64,000 nt of DNA from Stieleria tagensis (GCF_024129865.1 NZ_JAMYFE010000052.1:101456-165455), one strand, 5' to 3'; positions 1 to 9,558 are shown, numbered from the stretch's first letter. Translations and numbers: made by a program. Notes: a model not told the origin generated them from the sequence alone.

Positions 1-231
1 CGGCAGGAACCCCGGGGGAACATGCAACCGTTTTCCCCGGCGGGATTCGGCGGCTTTGCCGCCGAATCCCGCAGAATCTCACAGGGCAGCGCGTGTTCCC
101 GGTGCTCGCAACCTAGGGTGGCGGTTTGCTCGCTGCGGTCACAAGACCTGACCCAAGGCTTGGTGTGTCTAACGCCGTTGGCGTAAAGAGAACGCAACCT
201 GAATCAAGATCTTCGCCACTCGGTTTTCCAC
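1..231 (+). repeat. Dispersed intergenic repeat, copy 1 (left end cut by window)
   Basis: About 230 bases that recur in the same orientation at 59317-59543 with roughly 15 differences, mostly single substitutions plus two short indels. It contains a perfect hairpin at 41-71 (14-bp arms 41-54 and 58-71, loop TTT) and a small palindrome near 171-185 (arms ACGCC/GGCGT). It has no open frame conserved between copies. The copy starts at base 1, so it may extend further left. It lies directly upstream of the leader of the secretin-like gene. I infer a non-coding repeat family; whether it is mobile is unknown. Confidence 0.85.
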
Positions 232-464
232 GGTTGTGGCCGCTGGCGTGCCGTTGCGGAGACAGGCGAGTCGTCGTTTCCCACCGAGTCAGGCGTTCTT
301 TTGGGAAAAATGGTCATTTTTGAGGATTTGGAGACAAATTGTCTACATTCGAACGTCTTCTTCCTTGGATCACGGCAACTTATTTGTATCTGTAGTCGCC
401 CCAAGGCATACTACCAGGGTACGACCGGCCCAACTTTCGATTCCCCAGACTGCGGTTCTGCTCG
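232..464 (+). other. Leader/promoter region of the secretin-like gene
   Basis: This 233-base stretch separates the repeat from the GTG start at 465. I see no credible gene in it. It is more AT-rich than the surrounding coding DNA around 290-360, as expected for a promoter region, but no clear -35/-10 pair can be assigned. Confidence 0.35.
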
Positions 465-3400
465 GTGACAATACGAAACTCTATTCTTCTTTTTTGCTCC
501 CTAGGCGTCCTAATCATCGGCGGTCGGATGAACCTGGCCGCCCAGGAACCCGCCGTCATGGCCATTGGCCCGGATGGCAAACCCATGGCGGTCGCCCAGC
601 CCGGAGGTGGCCCTCCCGGAGGTCCGCCGGGAAAACCTGGTCCACCCCAAGATGCCAAGGGCGCCGAGGGTGATAAGAAAGAAGGTGATGAGGGCAAGAA
701 AGGGAAGTCGGCGGAGCCGAAAGTGATTCGCCGTGGCGACCAGAGCGTTGCGGACGCGGACCCCCAAGAACTCAAAGCCACCGTCGGAGCTGATGGGAAA
801 GTTGCGTTCCAGTTTCGCAACCAACCTTGGGTCGAACTGGTGCAGTGGCTCGCGCAGATCGCCGACCGCCCACTGGACTGGCAAGAGCTTCCGGCCGACC
901 GAGTCAATCTGCGTTCGCCCGGACGCTATTCGGTCGCGGAAACCAAAGACTTATTCAATCGGCATTTATTGGCCCGCGGATACACGTTGTTGGAAATGCC
1001 TGGCGGGATCACCGTGGCCAAAACCGAGGGTATCAATCCGGCCATGGTGCCGCGGGTCAGTGTCACCGAGTTGGACAATCTGATGCCGCATACGTTTGTC
1101 CGAACGTCCTTGGAACTCGGATGGTTGTCGAGCGAAAAGATGGCCGAAGAACTCAAGCCGATGATCAGCAGCAATGGCAAATTGACGGCGCTCACAACGA
1201 CCAATCGCATCGAAGCGATGGACGCGGCAATCAACTTGCGCCAGATCGCGGCGCTGTTGGAACAGGAACGCAATCAATCCAGTCGTGACGCGCTGGCCCC
1301 CGAATTTCAATTGCGACACATCCCGGCTGAAACCGCCAAAAAGATGCTGGAAGAATTTTTGGGCGTGGAGAAGAAATCGAGTGCGCCGATGACGCCCCAG
1401 CAAATGCAGATGATGCAACAAATGGCTCAACGCAACGGCGGCAAGCCCACCCCGGAACCAAAAAAATCAGAGATCGCGATCGTTGCCAACACTCGCCAGA
1501 ATTCAGTGTTGATCCGCGCCCCGGTCGATCGGATCGCGATCGCCAAAGAATTCATTCACCGGATCGATGTTCCCAGCCAAAGCCTCTCGTCACTGTCGGA
1601 CATCGAATCTCGCGTCCAGGTCTTTCGGCTCTCGTCAATCGATCCCGAAAAGTTGATCGAGATCATTGGCGAAATGAATGTGCTCGAGCCATCGACTCGG
1701 ATTCGTGCCGATGATACCAACAGCGCATTGATTGTTTCCGGATCCGCAGCCGACCGCTACATCATCGCCAGCTTGATTGAACGACTTGACGGCAGCGGAC
1801 GGGAGTTCGAAGTGTTGCAGTTGCGCCGACTGGATGCCACCGAAGTCGCCGAGTCGATCTCGTTCCTGATGGGAAAGGAAGAGGACAAAGACAAGAACAA
1901 TAATTCACGGCGCTATTCGTATTATGGCTACGGTTACGGCAACAACGATGACAAAGACAAAAACGAGGACGAGTTCCGCGTGGCTGCCAACGCTCGTTTT
2001 CGCCAGGTCCTGTTGTGGGCCAATCCCTCGGAAATGGAACAGGTGCGAAACCTGTTGATCAAATTAGGCGAACTGCCGCCGCCCGGTGGCAGCCCGCGAA
2101 CAGTCCGGCGAATCGATGCGTCATCAGGTCCGGAAACGTACAAATACTTGATGCGTTTGCAACAGCAGTGGTCACAGTTGTCCGAGGCACCGCTGGAATT
2201 GCCCGATCAATCTGAATTTGTCGATCCCGTTGTGATCGACCCCGATCCGGATTCCGCCGATGACGAAGATGCCAGCATCAAGCCATCCGATGCCATCGAC
2301 GCTCTCGATACAACTCAGACCAATGCGGCAGGCAAGGGAGATTCCGCCCAGTCAAAATTCCAGTCAAAAGTTGCTGGCAATGGTGCGCGTCTGACCATGA
2401 TGCAATCACCGACAACAGCCTCCGACGATGACGTGAGTGATGAAACCGTACCCAATGCCGATTCCGAGATCCAATCGGCTGCCGATTTCGATCGGATGTT
2501 TGGTAATCGTGGCGCCGCCGGTCAGGACAATTCACGTGATGGCGATTCAAACACCGCGAAACAGGGAGACCCGTCTGATCACGCGCCGATCAAGATTCAA
2601 ATCGATGAAGAAGGCAACCTGCTGTTGCTTGGTTCAGACACCAAGGCGCTCGATCGGTTGGAAAACTTGATGTTGCAAGTTTCACCACCGAAACGCCCCT
2701 ACCACGTGTTTAAAATCAAACATCAATCCGCCGGTTATATCCGCTTGAATCTGGTCGAGTATTTTGAGGAGACTGAAAAGGATGACAACAACGAATCAAA
2801 CAGTTTCTATCGCTACCTGTTTGATCTGGACGACAATTCCGATGATGGTCCGGCCGGGCTAGGAAAAAACAACGAGTTGCGGTTCGTTTACGATCCCGAC
2901 ACGAACACGATCGTGGTCACGGGCGCAACGCCGTCGCAGTTGCGGACGATTCGTGAGTTGATCGAATTGTGGGACGTCTCCGAACCGGTCAACAAGCGCA
3001 GCATGCGATACACCGACTTGGTCACGATTGAATATGGACGCGCCGAAAAGATCGCCGAAACGGTCAAAGAAGCGTATCGAGACCTGTTGAGCAGCAATGA
3101 CAAAACGTTCGCCAAGACAGGTGGGCGTGGCGGCGGCGGTGGTGGTGCTGGCGGTGGCGGAGCAAAGGGGGCGAGCGAAAAAAATTCGGGCCGCGAAAAG
3201 CAAGGTAGCGGGTTAATCGACAGCGAAAACGGTCGCGATGGCGGAGACGTTGATTTTTCCTTCAAAGGCAAATTGTCGATGGGGATCGACGAAATCGGCA
3301 ACACGTTGCTGGTCAGTGCTGAAGGGGAACCGCTGTTGGAATTGGTTGTCCAGATGATCAAGAAGCTGGATTTGGCTGCCAAACCGGCCGGCGACATGCA

Positions 3401-3533
3401 AATCATCTCGTTGTCGGGCAATACCAGCGAAGATTCCATCAACAATCTGCTCAAAGCATTTGGAGGGGGGCGTCCTTCACCCCCTAAACCGGCTGCGCCG
3501 AGTCCACCGGTCAATCCGGGCGGCGATAGTTGA
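465..3533 (+). CDS. Secretin-like exported protein with several N-domain (NolW-like) repeats
   Basis: A 1022-residue exported protein. The start is GTG at 465 and is followed by a signal peptide (hydrophobic residues about 5-26, ending near AAQ). A Pro/Gly/Lys-rich linker follows. At about residues 281, 385, 449, 748 and 852 there are segments of the form hydrophobic-F-K/R-L followed by a helix with an A-E-x-I/V core, the pattern of the KH-like N1/NolW domains of type II/III secretion secretins. The protein ends in Pro-rich sequence (about 1000-1022) and I see no secretin beta-barrel after the last N-domain. Low-complexity acidic tracts and a Gly run (about 886-900) separate the domains. It may be a periplasmic partner of a secretin or an independent scaffold. 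No pilus or secretion ATPase gene is next to it; the next gene is an MMPL permease 103 bases downstream. Confidence 0.7.
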   Translation: MTIRNSILLFCSLGVLIIGGRMNLAAQEPAVMAIGPDGKPMAVAQPGGGPPGGPPGKPGPPQDAKGAEGDKKEGDEGKKGKSAEPKVIRRGDQSVADADPQELKATVGADGKVAFQFRNQPWVELVQWLAQIADRPLDWQELPADRVNLRSPGRYSVAETKDLFNRHLLARGYTLLEMPGGITVAKTEGINPAMVPRVSVTELDNLMPHTFVRTSLELGWLSSEKMAEELKPMISSNGKLTALTTTNRIEAMDAAINLRQIAALLEQERNQSSRDALAPEFQLRHIPAETAKKMLEEFLGVEKKSSAPMTPQQMQMMQQMAQRNGGKPTPEPKKSEIAIVANTRQNSVLIRAPVDRIAIAKEFIHRIDVPSQSLSSLSDIESRVQVFRLSSIDPEKLIEIIGEMNVLEPSTRIRADDTNSALIVSGSAADRYIIASLIERLDGSGREFEVLQLRRLDATEVAESISFLMGKEEDKDKNNNSRRYSYYGYGYGNNDDKDKNEDEFRVAANARFRQVLLWANPSEMEQVRNLLIKLGELPPPGGSPRTVRRIDASSGPETYKYLMRLQQQWSQLSEAPLELPDQSEFVDPVVIDPDPDSADDEDASIKPSDAIDALDTTQTNAAGKGDSAQSKFQSKVAGNGARLTMMQSPTTASDDDVSDETVPNADSEIQSAADFDRMFGNRGAAGQDNSRDGDSNTAKQGDPSDHAPIKIQIDEEGNLLLLGSDTKALDRLENLMLQVSPPKRPYHVFKIKHQSAGYIRLNLVEYFEETEKDDNNESNSFYRYLFDLDDNSDDGPAGLGKNNELRFVYDPDTNTIVVTGATPSQLRTIRELIELWDVSEPVNKRSMRYTDLVTIEYGRAEKIAETVKEAYRDLLSSNDKTFAKTGGRGGGGGGAGGGGAKGASEKNSGREKQGSGLIDSENGRDGGDVDFSFKGKLSMGIDEIGNTLLVSAEGEPLLELVVQMIKKLDLAAKPAGDMQIISLSGNTSEDSINNLLKAFGGGRPSPPKPAAPSPPVNPGGDS

Positions 3534-3636
3534 AAAATGGAGGCGTCTTCCCCTGCATCACAACTGAGCGTTTGTCGTGTAGGCTAAGCATCTCCCCCGC
3601 CATGCTTTTAGCCCACCCCCAAACACGCTCCGCACG

Positions 3637-6441
3637 ATGTTCGCCGATTTGACCCAGCGACTCGCGAGATTGGTGACAACACATTGGTTGTGGGTGCTGG
3701 TCGTGTGGCTGTTGATCACGATGTTATTGGTGGTCACGGCGCCGAAGTGGAAAGACATCGCCTATGACGGTGATTTCGAATACCTGCCGGCGGACATGAA
3801 CACGATCGCCGCGGCACGCGTGCTCAATGAAGCGTTTCCCGGTAAACGTGCACGCAGCCAAATCGTGCTGGTGCTGGGACGCCGTAGCGGCGCGTTGGAT
3901 CACGACCAGTTGATGGTCGGTGATGATTTGTTGCGGCGATTGCATCACCGACTGGCCGAAGTCTGTTGGCAGCATGCGATCAATTCCGGATACGAATCCG
4001 GTCCGATCGACGACGCCCCGGAAGCTGCGCGACCGTGGTTGAAACGGACACTCGAGGCACTGGATCATTCGATCGCGGTTGACGAACGCTTCTACGAACG
4101 GTTCGCCGACAACGTTCCCGACCTTGCGCCGACGTTGACCGAACCGAGGATGGCGATTTCCTATTTTGATCGAGCAATGTTGCTGCGTCAGTTGGGCGAA
4201 GATCAGCGTCGGATCGACAACGATTCTCAAGACGCTTTGATCTTGGTGCCAGAGATCGAATCGCTTGCTGCTCCGATCGCACAGCGCAATTTAGGCCCCT
4301 GGTCGTCCATGCTGGATCTGTTGTCCTGGGACGACACTCTGATCGGCAGCCAACTTTCCAAACCGTCGGCGCGACTGGCAGTGATGCAACTGAGCAGCGA
4401 GCTCGCAGCGACGGAGAATATCGAAACGGTCGAGGCGGTTGGTCAACTGCTACAGCGTGTTCGTCAATACAGCGCGTCACGACTCGCCGAACCCGATTCG
4501 CCTGAACACGCATTGCAATTGGAAATGACTGGATCGGCGGCGATTGGTGGAGAGACATTGATCGCTGCGCGGGACGCGATTCGATACACCGAATCGATTA
4601 CGGTGATCATGATCCTGTTGATTCTAATTTTGGTCTACCGCGCGCCTCTGCTGGTCGCCGTCCCGATGCTTTCGATCGGAGTCGCCGTGGCGGTGTCGAC
4701 CTCGCTGGTAGCGACGCTAACGGACTGGTCGGTTCGAGAGCTGATTCCGGGTTTGGACATGCGTGTGTTCACGACCAGTCGAATCTTTATTGTGGTGATC
4801 CTGTTTGGTGCGGGGACGGACTACTGTTTGTTTTTGATTTCTCGGCTGCGCGAGGAAGCCGCCCAAGCCGATTGGCCGTTGGCGTGTGAGCGGGCGCTGA
4901 CCGGTGTCACGTCGGCCTTGCTGGGCAGCGCGTTGACGACCGTGTTTGGTCTGGCGATGTTGTGGTTTGCTCGGTTTGGAAAATACCATTACACCGGCCC
5001 GATCATTGCGATTTGTTTGTTGATCGGATTGCTAGTCTGTCTGACGCTGGCGCCGGCCCTGTTGCGGGCGCTGGGACCCAAGGTGTTTTGGCCTGGCGTG
5101 GTGGGGCCTCAAGACACGCCAAAACGTGGGTTGTTCGGGCTACCGCGGGATTCTAATGACCAGTCCAAACGCGGCGGCGGCGGTTCCCAAAGCGGTGGGA
5201 TTTGGGATTGGATTGCGATCAAATTGACGCGTCTGCCGTTGGTCGCGTTCCTCGGTGGCATTATTTTGTTGTCCGCACCGGCGTGGTACGGCTGGGCCAA
5301 CGAAGACTCTGTCACCTATGACCTGAGCAGTCAATTAGATTCGGGAGCACAAAGCCGGCGTGGCTATCGCTTGTTGGCTGAGCATTTCAAAGTCGGCGAG
5401 ATTAATCCCGTGACCATTTTGATGGTTCGCAAGGACGATGAACCTCGGGAAGCACTCAAGAAAAAAATCAAATCACTTTCCAACCTGTTGTATCAACAGG
5501 AGGGTGTCGTTGGTGTCCGGACTGCGAACGATCCGCTGGGGGACTTTCCGCCTGATCGGGAAATGAGTTTGCTGAGTGGGGATGCCTGGCGGCGACGCGC
5601 CTTGCAACAGCACCGCATTGCCCAAAACTATTTCTTTTCGAACAACCCCGAGTATCAGAATCGGCTGGTCCGATTAGATGTCATCGTCACTGGCGATCCA
5701 TTTGCAATTGACACTGCCGATCGTGTTTCCAACATCGGAACCACCTTGGGTGATTTGGCCAACGATCCGAATTCGCAGTGGAGCGGATCGAGTGTCTATT
5801 TAGCCGGAACGACACCGTCGATTATCGATTTGCGCAGCGTCACGATCGCTGATAACCAGCGGATCAAAATCGCGGTGGTGATCGCCGTTTTTTTAGTGCT
5901 GATTGCCGTGATTCGCCGGTTCGGTTTGTGTCTGTATTTGATCTTCACTGTGTTGCTTAGTTACTACGCCACGCTGGGATTGACGGTATTGTTTTTCCGC
6001 GGCATCTATGGCGACCAGTACGTCGGGCTGGACTGGAAACTGCCGCTGTTCCTGTTTGTGATTCTGGTCGCCGTCGGCCAGGACTACAACGTTTATCTAG
6101 TCACTCGAATCGTCGAAGAACAGCGCAACAGTGGCTGGTTGGCTGCGTTGCGACATGCGGTTTCCCGTACCGGCGGAATCATCACGGCCTGTGGCATGGT
6201 GATGGCAGCCACCTTTTTCAGTATGACCGCGTCGGCTTGGTTGCCAGGGATCATGCATCTGGTTGGCATCGAAACCGACAACTCGATCGGTCTGCGAGGC
6301 ATCATTGAACTTGGGTTTGCCTTGGGGCTAGGCGTGTTGATCGACACGTTCTACGTGCGCACGATCCTGGTCCCCAGCTTTGTGACTTTGATGGGCCGCT
6401 GGCAAACCTATCGCCGCCGCAAAGAACAAACGGAGGGGTGA
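3637..6441 (+). CDS. MMPL/RND-superfamily permease
   Basis: A 934-residue inner-membrane protein with the two-fold RND layout. It has an N-terminal membrane helix (about 14-34), a large periplasmic loop, a helix cluster at about 315-475, a second isolated helix at about 528-548, a second periplasmic loop, and a final helix cluster at about 750-920. Both clusters carry the family's G-x-G/Q-D-Y motif: GAGTDYCLF near residue 390 and VGQDYNVYL near residue 815. These Asp/Tyr residues in the fourth helix of each half are typical of proton-driven MmpL/HpnN-type exporters. The substrate is unknown; lipids or hopanoids are the usual cargo in this superfamily. It lies 103 bases after the secretin-like gene on the same strand and converges with the phosphatase gene. 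Confidence 0.85.
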   Translation: MFADLTQRLARLVTTHWLWVLVVWLLITMLLVVTAPKWKDIAYDGDFEYLPADMNTIAAARVLNEAFPGKRARSQIVLVLGRRSGALDHDQLMVGDDLLRRLHHRLAEVCWQHAINSGYESGPIDDAPEAARPWLKRTLEALDHSIAVDERFYERFADNVPDLAPTLTEPRMAISYFDRAMLLRQLGEDQRRIDNDSQDALILVPEIESLAAPIAQRNLGPWSSMLDLLSWDDTLIGSQLSKPSARLAVMQLSSELAATENIETVEAVGQLLQRVRQYSASRLAEPDSPEHALQLEMTGSAAIGGETLIAARDAIRYTESITVIMILLILILVYRAPLLVAVPMLSIGVAVAVSTSLVATLTDWSVRELIPGLDMRVFTTSRIFIVVILFGAGTDYCLFLISRLREEAAQADWPLACERALTGVTSALLGSALTTVFGLAMLWFARFGKYHYTGPIIAICLLIGLLVCLTLAPALLRALGPKVFWPGVVGPQDTPKRGLFGLPRDSNDQSKRGGGGSQSGGIWDWIAIKLTRLPLVAFLGGIILLSAPAWYGWANEDSVTYDLSSQLDSGAQSRRGYRLLAEHFKVGEINPVTILMVRKDDEPREALKKKIKSLSNLLYQQEGVVGVRTANDPLGDFPPDREMSLLSGDAWRRRALQQHRIAQNYFFSNNPEYQNRLVRLDVIVTGDPFAIDTADRVSNIGTTLGDLANDPNSQWSGSSVYLAGTTPSIIDLRSVTIADNQRIKIAVVIAVFLVLIAVIRRFGLCLYLIFTVLLSYYATLGLTVLFFRGIYGDQYVGLDWKLPLFLFVILVAVGQDYNVYLVTRIVEEQRNSGWLAALRHAVSRTGGIITACGMVMAATFFSMTASAWLPGIMHLVGIETDNSIGLRGIIELGFALGLGVLIDTFYVRTILVPSFVTLMGRWQTYRRRKEQTEG

Positions 6442-6484
6442 ACCCGCAGACCCGTGTCGGCTTGCTTCGCATGAGCGATTGATT

Positions 6485-7162
6485 TCAGTGCTCGTTGCCA
6501 GTGATCAGTTTGGCTGGTAGATGAGAGACGCTGTTGAAGTAATCCAATTGCCAACTCCCCGCGACGCGATTGACTTTGGTGATTCCCACGTTGCGAATGG
6601 GGCCCAGTCGAGCAACGTTGACGTCGCCTTGCATCATTTCTGTCAGCAGCAATCGTTTTAAATCGGCGTGGATCAGCAACACCACGATTTGGTTTTCTGT
6701 GAACGATTTCAGTAATCGTTGGCAGACCTGTTCGGCACGCTGCTGGGCGGCTGGCTCGGTTTCGCGATCACGACCGCCCCACCAGCCATTGTCGTCGATG
6801 GTTTCGTCCAACAAGCAGCGTGGCGCATGGTTCCCCATCGCGCGTAAAATTTCGCTTTTACCCATCCCCATCGCGCCGGCCAATGTTGCTTCATCGAAAC
6901 CACGAAAACAACCGCCGCGTTCGAACACGTCATGCCAGATGTCCAACCGATAATCCGTCGCATTGAGCACGGGAACGGCGGTCTGCAGCGTCCGTAGAAA
7001 CGGGCTCGTGATCATCACATCGGCCGTCAGTGTTTTCAGCCAATCAGCCAGATGCTGGGCCTGCAGTCGACCCACTGCGGTGATCGCCGGATCCTCAACG
7101 CGCTGGTAGCTCGGCAAGGCATTGTTGGCACTTTCGGCGTGCCGGATCATGTACAACTGCAT
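6485..7162 (-). CDS. Histidine phosphatase family protein
   Basis: A 225-residue member of the phosphoglycerate-mutase-like histidine phosphatases. The N-terminal RHAES motif (residues 8-12) holds the phospho-accepting His. Further expected residues are present: the Arg in the SPFLRTLQTA segment near residue 58 and a second catalytic His in LLIHADLK near residue 168. The family acts on small phosphate esters or phosphoproteins in the cytosol; the substrate cannot be told from sequence. It begins 9 bases after the stop of the small membrane protein and is the last gene of a probable four-gene minus-strand operon. Confidence 0.85.
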   Translation of the reverse strand: MQLYMIRHAESANNALPSYQRVEDPAITAVGRLQAQHLADWLKTLTADVMITSPFLRTLQTAVPVLNATDYRLDIWHDVFERGGCFRGFDEATLAGAMGMGKSEILRAMGNHAPRCLLDETIDDNGWWGGRDRETEPAAQQRAEQVCQRLLKSFTENQIVVLLIHADLKRLLLTEMMQGDVNVARLGPIRNVGITKVNRVAGSWQLDYFNSVSHLPAKLITGNEH

Positions 7163-7171
7163 CAGTTCTCG

Positions 7172-7537
7172 TTATTCGGTTTCACGCGACCAGATGCCGC
7201 GAATCGCGTCCCAAGTCATCCACTGCACAATGGTCAGCAATAACGGGGCAGCAAACAGGATGAATTGTAGGAACCCCGGTCGCTGCATCCAGGCCGGTCC
7301 TTGTTTGGCCCAAGTGTTTAGGGCGATCAAGACCAGGGACCCGTTGACCAGCAACAGGGTGACGGTCACCAACGCCGAAATAAATGCCAGCGTTGTGGCG
7401 GTCAGGATAGCCGCGGTGCCGATGGCGGGACGATCACGACGATGCGGGTGACCGGTCGCTGGATCGTCGGCCGCGGTGGAAGGATCAGGGGTCACCGTTT
7501 TCGAGTTCTTCGTTCTCGAGCAAATCGGATCCGGCAA
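7172..7537 (-). CDS. Small two-to-three-helix membrane protein, unrecognised
   Basis: A 121-residue protein with a hydrophilic, Thr/Asp-rich N-terminus and hydrophobic segments at about 42-72 and 90-110. The ATG at 7537 makes it overlap the end of the upstream thioredoxin-like gene by 46 bases. A shorter start would remove the overlap, but no better ATG with a ribosome-binding site is evident. I do not recognise the family. Its position, tightly linked to the phosphatase downstream, supports it as a real operon member. Confidence 0.6.
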   Translation of the reverse strand: MPDPICSRTKNSKTVTPDPSTAADDPATGHPHRRDRPAIGTAAILTATTLAFISALVTVTLLLVNGSLVLIALNTWAKQGPAWMQRPGFLQFILFAAPLLLTIVQWMTWDAIRGIWSRETE

Positions 7538-8178
7538 CCGACCGGGACCGTTTCCGTGACGGTGACCTGTTTTCCCGCCAAGACAGCGTCGATCGCATCG
7601 GCCACGTAAGTTTTTGTGACTTCACGTCCATCCGGGCTGTCGTCCAGCGAACCCATGTAAACAATTTGTTGTTGCTGGTTGATGACAAAGAACTCTGGCG
7701 TGTACTTCGCACCGAACTGTTTGGCGATTTCCTGTGATTCGTCAAACAGATAGGGAAACGAAAACTCTTTTTCCTCGGCTCGTTGCTTCATCGCCGGCAA
7801 CAAATCTTCTTGAACGGTGTTGACGTTGATCGCGATGACGGACACGCCACGATCGCGATAAGTGTTGGTTAATTGTTGCAGCCGATCTTCGGCGTCGACG
7901 GCATACGGGCATGAGTTGCAGGTGAAGGCGACAACGATCACTTTCGCATCGGAAACCGCATCAAACGAGTGTTCCTTGCCGTCGGTGCCCGGCAATGATT
8001 TCCATGCCGGCGCTTTGTCACCGATGTCAAGCGTGGTGTTGTATTTGCCAGCCTGCGCCGTGGTGCCAATCGGCAAGTAGAAATTGGCCAGGCAAAAAGC
8101 GGTCACGCAAGTGCACGCCAGGCAGACACTGTCACGCACCCACATCGCTCGGATCGAGTTTGTATTGAATCGAAACAT
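7492..8178 (-). CDS. Thioredoxin-like (AhpC/TSA-Redoxin) exported protein
   Basis: A 228-residue protein with an N-terminal hydrophobic export or anchor segment (about 12-36) followed by a redoxin domain. The active-site motif is C87-N-S-C90 at the expected place after the first long strand (VIVVAFTCNSCPYA). The cis-Pro region (KYTPEFFVI, near 160) is also present. Proteins of this group reduce disulfides or peroxides, here probably in the periplasm. It starts 15 bases downstream of the sulfatase stop, so the two are likely co-transcribed. The C-terminal tail is Arg-rich and overlaps the start of the next gene. Confidence 0.8.
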   Translation of the reverse strand: MFRFNTNSIRAMWVRDSVCLACTCVTAFCLANFYLPIGTTAQAGKYNTTLDIGDKAPAWKSLPGTDGKEHSFDAVSDAKVIVVAFTCNSCPYAVDAEDRLQQLTNTYRDRGVSVIAINVNTVQEDLLPAMKQRAEEKEFSFPYLFDESQEIAKQFGAKYTPEFFVINQQQQIVYMGSLDDSPDGREVTKTYVADAIDAVLAGKQVTVTETVPVGCRIRFARERRTRKR

Positions 8179-8193
8179 GGTTCTTCCGTTGGT

Positions 8194-9558
8194 TCAAGGG
8201 ACCAAAACTGTCTTTCGCTCTGTAACGGGGTACCAGTCGTTGATTTTTTGTGCCAACCGTTTCACGACTTCAGGATGGTCTTTGGCCAAGTTGACTAGTT
8301 CCGTGGGATCGGCGTTCAGGTCAAACAGTTGAGGCCCTTTTTCGGTTCTTGGGTGAGTTGATTTGTAGCGATTGACTTCACCGTCATAGGTCAGCAACAG
8401 TTTCCATTTGCCTTCGATGCACCAGCGGTACAGCAACGATGCCTGAGGGTTTTCGATGTCGGCGATGTCGTGTGCAAAGCTTTCGCCAAAAATCGTGTCG
8501 CGGGCAATGGGCGTTCCGTTGGTCAGGTTGGGCATCAAATTCAAACCTGGCAAATCAGCCGGTGCGGTGGCACCAGCGGCCGCCAGCATGGTCGGCACGA
8601 TGTCCAGGCTGGTCGCCAGTTCACTGCGGCGACTGGGCTGAATTTTGCCCGGCATCCAGTAGATGATAGGAGTCCGCACACCGCCTTCGTAGGGTGTTTG
8701 TTTGCTGCGGGGTGCGTAGCCGCTTTTCTCTGGATCTTGGATCCAGCCATTGTCGGTCAGGTAGACAACCAACGTGTTCTCATCCAATCCACGGCTCTTC
8801 AGCGAGTCCATGACTTGGCCAGCCGTTTCATCAAACCATTCGCACATGGCGTAGTATTTGGCAACGGTCAATGGTCGCCCGTTCTTGTATTTGTCCAGCA
8901 AACGCTGCGGCGGATTGTGTGGCGCGTGTGGCAGAAACGGTGCGTACCACAGAAAGAAGGGTTTCTCTTCTTGCACCGCAATGTCCAAAAAGTCATCGAC
9001 CGGCTGAATGCCTTCGCGACCAATCTTCAATCCGACGTCGCCATGACGACCGCCCTTGTTTGGAAACCCTTGGGTCATGCCGTGAGTGAACCCGGCATAT
9101 TGGTAGCTGCCCTCCCATAGCTTTCCACTTTGGTGACTCAGGTAGCCAGCTTTGCCGAGGGCCTGGGGAAGCGTTTCAAACCGCTGCAAATACGAGATCA
9201 GTTTGGCGCGACGTTGGTTGAACAGGTCCGAATCTTTGGCCGCATACTTTGGTGAAGGATCGTTGCCGGTGACACCGTGAGTGGATGCGTAGTGCCCGGT
9301 CAGCAGTGTCGCAAGCGCTGGTCGACACAGCCCCGTGGGGACGTAGCCGCGGGGGAACACCACGCCTTCCGCGGCAAGTTTGTCCAGGTTTGGGGTTTGA
9401 ATGTCGGGGTGCCCCATAAATCCATAGTCGGTCCATGCCATGTCGTCACTTAACAACAGCACGATGTTCGGCGGCGCGGCGTGACCGGTGCGGATCATCA
9501 ACGGGAGCAACAAACACAACAGCGCAAGGGGCCGGATCAATACCATCGACTTAGACAT
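8194..9558 (-). CDS. Secreted sulfatase (type I family) with variant active-site signature
   Basis: A 454-residue sulfatase of the alkaline-phosphatase superfamily with a signal peptide (about 1-27). The metal-binding LLLSDDMAW segment (about 34-42) and the helix after the active site (TLLTGHY, 84-90) fit the family. The cysteine converted to formylglycine in type I sulfatases is C78. The following positions read C-R-P-A-L, so the canonical Arg of C-x-P-x-R is Leu82. Downstream D-N-G (about 268) and the conserved K in S-K-Q-T-P (about 287) are present. Marine planctomycetes carry many such enzymes for sulfated algal polysaccharides; the substrate here is unknown. It heads the operon that includes the redoxin. 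Confidence 0.88.
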   Translation of the reverse strand: MSKSMVLIRPLALLCLLLPLMIRTGHAAPPNIVLLLSDDMAWTDYGFMGHPDIQTPNLDKLAAEGVVFPRGYVPTGLCRPALATLLTGHYASTHGVTGNDPSPKYAAKDSDLFNQRRAKLISYLQRFETLPQALGKAGYLSHQSGKLWEGSYQYAGFTHGMTQGFPNKGGRHGDVGLKIGREGIQPVDDFLDIAVQEEKPFFLWYAPFLPHAPHNPPQRLLDKYKNGRPLTVAKYYAMCEWFDETAGQVMDSLKSRGLDENTLVVYLTDNGWIQDPEKSGYAPRSKQTPYEGGVRTPIIYWMPGKIQPSRRSELATSLDIVPTMLAAAGATAPADLPGLNLMPNLTNGTPIARDTIFGESFAHDIADIENPQASLLYRWCIEGKWKLLLTYDGEVNRYKSTHPRTEKGPQLFDLNADPTELVNLAKDHPEVVKRLAQKINDWYPVTERKTVLVP

